Assembly (NCBI RefSeq): GCF_033807715.1
Contig: NC_084591.1
Location: forward strand, 24,673,090-24,737,089
Reading direction: 5' to 3'
Origin: Cololabis saira
Lineage: Eukaryota; Chordata; Actinopteri; Beloniformes; Belonidae
DNA length: 64,000 nucleotides
Under the pieces are notes generated by a model. It was not told the DNA's origin. It made no database searches and worked only from the letters and a program-made list of their open reading frames with translations. Positions 59,397 to 64,000 of the stretch are shown here, piece by piece; position 1 is the stretch's first letter; each line of letters opens with the position of its first letter. Made by a program: the position numbers and the translations under genes.

Positions 59397-60743
59397 TATG
59401 TATACATTTATACGCATGAATCAAAAAGGATCCATTATAAGTGCCAAATGGTCCTTTTTAAGAAAAGCCAAGATTTGGTGATTATATGTTCTTTTACTTA
59501 TTTTTTAAAGGTAAGTTCTGAAAAAGGGGAGGTCATCCCACACATTGTATCCATATAGTATGTTGTGGTAAAGACACAATAATCCAATTTGTGTATATAG
59601 CTTAAATATATAACTGGAGTAAAATTACTAAGTCCTTCACATCCAATCGCATTCCTCTCTTTCACAGCAAAATCTCTGGTGTGAAATTAACGCAGTGTTA
59701 AATTCAGCTCCAAAAAAGTGTGTATATGTGTTCACTCTTTTGAGTTTTATTTTAACACCTTTAATTATTTAACACTGAACCAAAGTTACTCCAACACTCT
59801 ATGCTGTACGTACAACCAAAAGGCTTACAATAAGGCCCAAGTAGTTAACTATCAGTTGGATAACACTATGGGCTGAAATATTTGTATAAGGTATATTTTC
59901 ACACAAATCCAGTTAAATTTGTATATTTTTTCCAAAACTTTAAACATTTAATGAAGTAAAATTTAGCGGGTGTGCAGCAGGAACGTAAATGAATGCATTT
60001 CTTCACTGGAAATTAGAGTGTGGTCAATTTAGCTCTGCAGTGAAAGCATGTCACACCTAAAATAGCACTAACACTCGATTAAATTTACTCCGAAAGTGTT
60101 ACTTTTAGTCTAAATAGTGTTAAAATAACACTCATTACAACCAGCACTGACAAATTAACATTGGCAGATTTGCCTTGTGTTCCTCTCTTAACTTTTATAA
60201 TTTTTTTCCCCCTTTGTAAAATTACTTCTTATACTTAATTTATTTTTTCAATTATCGTCTTAAGATGTGATTTCATTACTAAGGTTTGATGGTTGTTGTG
60301 TAGATTGTTGTCAGAGTTTTCTGTTCATTAGTTGAGTGATATTTATATTCTCATTAGTAAATGTGTCACAGGAGTGCCATCAAAAAGTCAAAGGAATAAC
60401 TGCCACCCTCTTATCTTTCAATCACTTTAAACTTAGACATACAGACATAAACTTACTGACATAGTTTAGCTCTTTAATTTATCATTTAGTCTGTAGATTC
60501 ACTGGATTGCAAATTTTCTAATATAGCTTAGTTTTTAGGATCCTTTATATCGTGGCTTTTGCCAGTGTTCCAGTTGTAGCCTTAATAAACTGTGGCTGGA
60601 ATGAAAGAAACCAGTAAAGCACAGCTCACTCATTTTTCTCACATATCTGGCTGTTCTTTTCTCTTTTCTTGTTAAGTTTCTGATCAAGGGCATTTTCAAA
60701 CTTTTCAGAAAAACTAAAGTTGCTCACTTCTTAGCTGGAAATT
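59397..60743. other. Intronic sequence with AACACT/AGTGTT words
   Basis: Between 59670 and 60160 the words AACACT, AGTGTT and TTAACAC recur on both strands (for example GTGAAATTAACGCAGTGTTA and AGTGTTACTTTTAG). This suggests a decayed element, but no ends can be fixed. Confidence 0.35.
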
Positions 60744-61140
60744 GTATTTTCCGCACTATAAGGATCACTTTAAATCCTTAATATTTCTCAAAAATCGGCA
60801 GTGCACCCTACAATCGGGTGCGTCTTATGTTTGAATTTTGTTGTGCTTACTGACCTCAAACCAGTTTTATGTGGTACACTGCACTCAAAAAACTGTCAAA
60901 ATATTTCAGTGCGACTTTGGTAGCGACAAAGTCGCTCCGCTTGATTGATTGTCAAGCCATTCAGCTGACACATTAAAGTCGGTCCTAGTTGGACATGGGT
61001 TGAAATGTCAGACAACGTTAAATAACTAAATCTGTAGCGCTGGCAAGCAACCATCATCCAACATCTAGTCAATGTTACCTTACTATAATTAGATGTCAAG
61101 CCAACTTTAGGTTTTTTAGCGTAAAACCCAATTTTCAAAT
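60744..61140. mobile_element. One end of a TA-type MITE, truncated
   Basis: TGTATTTTCCGCACTATAAGG, followed by GCAGTGCACCCTACAATCGGG and TGCGTCTTATG, is the left-end wording of the family represented intact at 22978 (CCGTATTTTCTGGACTATAA) or a close relative. The complementary right end was not found; the right limit is arbitrary. Confidence 0.5.
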
Positions 61141-61425
61141 CTATATCATAATCCAGTTATAAATGTTGGAATACAACGTTGTCCAGTTTGTGAAACTCCA
61201 TTTTCAAAGACACCATGCTCTAACATAATTACTGATAAAGTTTCTTCTCTTTAATCAAATCAATGTAGCTGTGATCTATTTACCAAAATAATAATAATAA
61301 TAATGATAATAAAAATATCAGTCACCATTTAGTCTAATTCTGTTCCCTTCTTCCTTTTGAGAGTGAGTTACAGATATTTTATAGTTTATTGGAAATCCTT
61401 TGAAGATGCTTTCCGTGCCATCATA
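61141..61425. other. Intronic sequence with short AAT run
   Basis: AATAATAATAATAATAATGA at about 61288; nothing else supported. Confidence 0.5.
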
Positions 61426-62160
61426 TGGCGCTTTTCCACTAGTACCTACTCAGCGCGTCTCTACTCGCCTCGCCCCCGTCTTGCGCTTTTCCACTACGGG
61501 CCGTGGCGGGTGGAGGTGTGCCGAGTTCTTTTTCTGTACCTATTCTGCCGAGGTTCTAAGCATGCTGAGTCGGCCCTGGATCTGATGTCATCACACTACG
61601 CACCAACGATTGGTCGGGGGGCGGGGCCGTCAGACATTTGAATCAGGAAGCGGTCAGCGAAAGAGCGGCTCGCGGCGATTTTATTCAACAGGCAATGGCA
61701 GCGCAAACGTCTGTTTGGTGATCCAACTCTGAGGTGCATATGTTCATAAACCTGGGGGTTGAGGAGAATTAAAAAGGGATCTAGATGGGCGATAAGGAAC
61801 GATCAGATCTACCAGGAGCTCTGTCACTTCTCAGCCGCTCGCGTCTCTCAGCTGATTTCTCATCAGCGCAGACACAAACAAACAAAAAAAAGCTTTTTGA
61901 AGCTTCTTTCACTCTCATTTTTTAACTTGATATCGAACACAAGTCACAGACCAAGCAGCACATATATTTAATCTCCTCCATGTTCTACATCTTTAGTGTT
62001 GTTGTCTTCTCCGTTTAGATCACACAATCAAATACATCACAGCAGCTTCGCTCCAACCCTCCCACTTCTCACCTGGGTGTTTAAAAACAAACGAGGACGA
62101 GGCGAGTGGAGGCGGGACGAGGTCGAAGCGCGCTGAGTAGGTACTAGTGGAAAAGCGCCA
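61426..62160. mobile_element. 735-bp non-autonomous TIR element
   Basis: At least 31 terminal bases are inverted: the left starts TGGCGCTTTTCCACTAGTAC and goes on CTACTCAGCGCG, and the right end is its complement. ATA lies directly outside both ends (61423-61425 and 62161-62163), a possible 3-bp target duplication. CGCTTTTCCACTA occurs a second time at 61484, near the left end. The interior is GC- and CpG-rich near both ends (GGCGGGACGAGG, TTGGTCGGGGGGCGGGGCC). No transposase frame. The 3-bp target fits PIF/Harbinger, but the superfamily is not certain. Confidence 0.82.
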
Positions 62161-62175
62161 ATAGTGCAGAAAGAT

Positions 62176-62474
62176 CAGTCCTAGGCTACACATGCCCCCT
62201 CTGGCCAGCCGGGGCGCCAGATGGGGTGGGGAGGATCCGGCCGGAATAACGTGATTCTTCCACGCGCTACGTCCGGCCGGAGAAACCCCACCCTGTCTGG
62301 TGAAAAGAAGCGGCCTGCTCACTCCTCAAGTAAGGAGGAGACTTGAGCTCAGTGCAGGGCCCTCCCGGGGTTGGTAGAGGATGGCAATGCCCAGGACTGA
62401 CTTAGGTAGGAGCACTGGGTGATAAAATGGGTTAAAAATCGGGGATAAAAATATATTAAAAAAAATAAAAAATT
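62176..62474 (+). mobile_element. SINE-like retroposon with 12-bp target duplication
   Basis: GTGCAGAAAGAT flanks the 299-bp segment exactly (62164-62175 and 62475-62486). The 3' end is an A-rich tail (GGGATAAAAATATATT then A-runs), so it was inserted by target-primed reverse transcription in + orientation. The body is GC-rich (GGCCAGCCGGGGCGCCAGAT, GAAAAGAAGCGGCCTG, GGGCCCTCCCGGGG), wording I recall from a common fish repeat. No Pol III box A/B pair is evident in the head, so the source RNA is not identified. It inserted 15 bp from the end of the adjacent TIR element. Confidence 0.75.
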
Positions 62475-62486
62475 GTGCAGAAAGAT

Positions 62487-64000
62487 GGCAGCAAGGCAGA
62501 CAAGCAACCAGCCAGGTAAGCAGCCCATGATAGGTCAGTGATAAAGACAAATGAGCTAGCAAGCAAGAAGTGTATTTCTAATCGAGTCTAGACATGAATA
62601 AGCAACAGTTACAACGTCTGAAATGTAAAAATCAGGTAGGCTTGTCAAATACTACACAAGAGAAACACTTCAGAAGTCAAAAATGAAGTGATGTAATTTA
62701 AAGAAAATCTCATATTTGCAATTATCTTTATGAAAGGACAAGCTTAACAAAAGACACCAATAGCAACATTGTATTGTAGTGCCAACAATAGACAGGCAAA
62801 CAACGTAGGAAGGTGTAGGTGGAGATTATTTTAGACAAATAGATCTATTGATGTTTCACAAACACACAAGCGCCAATTTTACAACAGCTTTGGTACTTAA
62901 TAAAGATAACTATGGCTAAAAAAGAGACAAATTAAATCCAAAAATGTGGCACTGGTTTCTTAAAAGTATAAAGAAATAATCAGTTCTTTAACAATTATAA
63001 GTCATGTATAAACACACATGTAAACACAATATGCATAGTGTGGTGATCAACTACCACACTATATGTACACTTTTCTGTCAAGACAAACAAAAAGCTGAAA
63101 TATACAAATAACTATAATTATTTTATTACAGGATTAAATTAAAAGTTAAAAAAAGTCTAACTACGTCTAATTAAATTTGAGCAGAAGATTCCATGATGTA
63201 TTTCTGTGCAGTATTATGTAACCGTTAAGCTTTCCATGATGAGAATATAATAGGAGAACTTCAAAACAGTATCTGGAATCACTTTTTGGTCAACATAATC
63301 TTTAGTGAAGACAGTTTTGGATCAATTTTTCCTCCTTCTATTATCTTATTCACTCATTCTCCCTTTTTCTTTCCATGTATTTCATGTGTAGTTATTTCTA
63401 CTGCCACCACAGCACTACATTCTGCTTTTGAATATGCTTATAATTCATCATACCATTTACAGTAGTGGAAAAAAGTATTCATCTTTGAACCGCCTTTGAT
63501 CTTATTCACACCTTAGAATAGCATGGGCTTAGCCCATGGTCTTTTCATTTCCTTCATTCTGATTAATATAAATCCAGTTCCTGGTTTTAGAATCTCCACA
63601 ATGGAAAATGAAACTCCAATCACTCACATTCATCCAGAGACAGTCGAGCATGGGGGCAGCGCACACTACAATCAAAGACATTCATTTACCCTTTTTTTCT
63701 GTCTTGTCTATGTTGTTCTGCTTCATCTTTGCTTTTCTCACTCTGTCAGTTCCCTGGTGGCACCCACAGATCTGCCAGCCCCCACTGATTTCCCTTGGTG
63801 TTTGAGAAAGATATAGGAGTTAGCTGTGGGCAACAGTGCTGTGTCCCAACAGCCAGTGTGATGAAATCAATCCACAACACGTGTATCTGTGTTTGCGCTC
63901 TCTTTCTGTGTCATTTGCGGCATCTTCTCATGTTTGAATTGGTGACCTCACAACCCTTGCTGTTTTTTCTTTCTCTTAATGTAGCTAAGCAACTCATTGT
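62487..64000. other. Intronic sequence, nothing recognised
   Basis: AT-rich. The last bases contain a T-rich stretch followed by TAG (about 63960-63984), which looks like a splice acceptor, but the following 16 bases do not fit the expected next cadherin exon. No supported feature. Confidence 0.5.

Noticed and set aside
63955..64000. Pyrimidine tract plus TAG at the window end, considered as the acceptor of the next cadherin exon
   Set aside because: The bases that follow do not complete the glycine codon nor give the TTVMRMTA-type start expected for the next exon; sequence ends too soon to judge.

Overview
The window looks like intronic DNA from a teleost fish. It is AT-rich, full of microsatellites, and carries a typical fish mobile-element mix: Rex3-like RTE and L2 LINEs, a fish-type L1, tRNA-derived SINEs, and hAT, Tc1/mariner, PIF/Harbinger, piggyBac and TTAA-flanked DNA transposons. 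I see only one host protein-coding segment: a 145-bp internal cadherin exon on the + strand (19176-19320), with a good acceptor and donor. It encodes the end of EC1, the DQNDNRP calcium-binding linker and the start of EC2. The wording around the linker best fits T-cadherin (CDH13), a gene known for very large introns. On that reading the window is about 19 kb of the upstream intron, one exon, and at least 44 kb of the downstream intron.

Layout. 0-6 kb: a Harbinger-type deletion derivative, two TTAA-flanked non-autonomous elements (one with a 118-bp MITE nested inside), a Rex3-like fragment and two decayed SINE/LINE tails. 8-11 kb: a tail-to-head pair of hAT ends separated by a TA array, a truncated BED-finger hAT transposase frame, a Rex3-like endonuclease fragment and a hAT MITE with a perfect 8-bp target duplication. 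13-17 kb: a Tigger-like MITE, a hAT end and a decayed LINE C-terminus. 19-24 kb: the cadherin exon, an L2 tail, a 1.13-kb near-perfect foldback element, a Tc1-like remnant and a TA-flanked MITE. 29-34.5 kb: a + strand L2-type LINE split by a 3.85-kb antisense L1 with a 16-bp target duplication and a remarkable G-rich 3' region. 35.8-39 kb: a complete SINE with a 12-bp target duplication, then an L2 split by a piggyBac-like element that itself holds a third element. 44-49 kb: Rex3 RT fragment, a Charlie-like hAT MITE, and a second copy of the third element. 52-54 kb: an L2 split by a hAT MITE that has swollen with about 460 bp of mostly purine microsatellite. 59-62.5 kb: a 78-bp Tc1 mini-MITE, a 735-bp TIR element and a SINE-like insertion with a 12-bp target duplication.

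No operons, tRNA, rRNA or CRISPR features are present. The mobile elements are relics: every coding remnant is truncated, frameshifted or both. Interesting points are structural: the foldback element with arrays of splice-acceptor-like sequence, the L1 G-rich 3' region with a possible 3' transduction, the nested insertions, the tail-to-head hAT arrangement, and an unassigned repeat of about 100 bp present twice in opposite orientation. All family names come from recalled motifs and visible terminal structure; no database search was possible.
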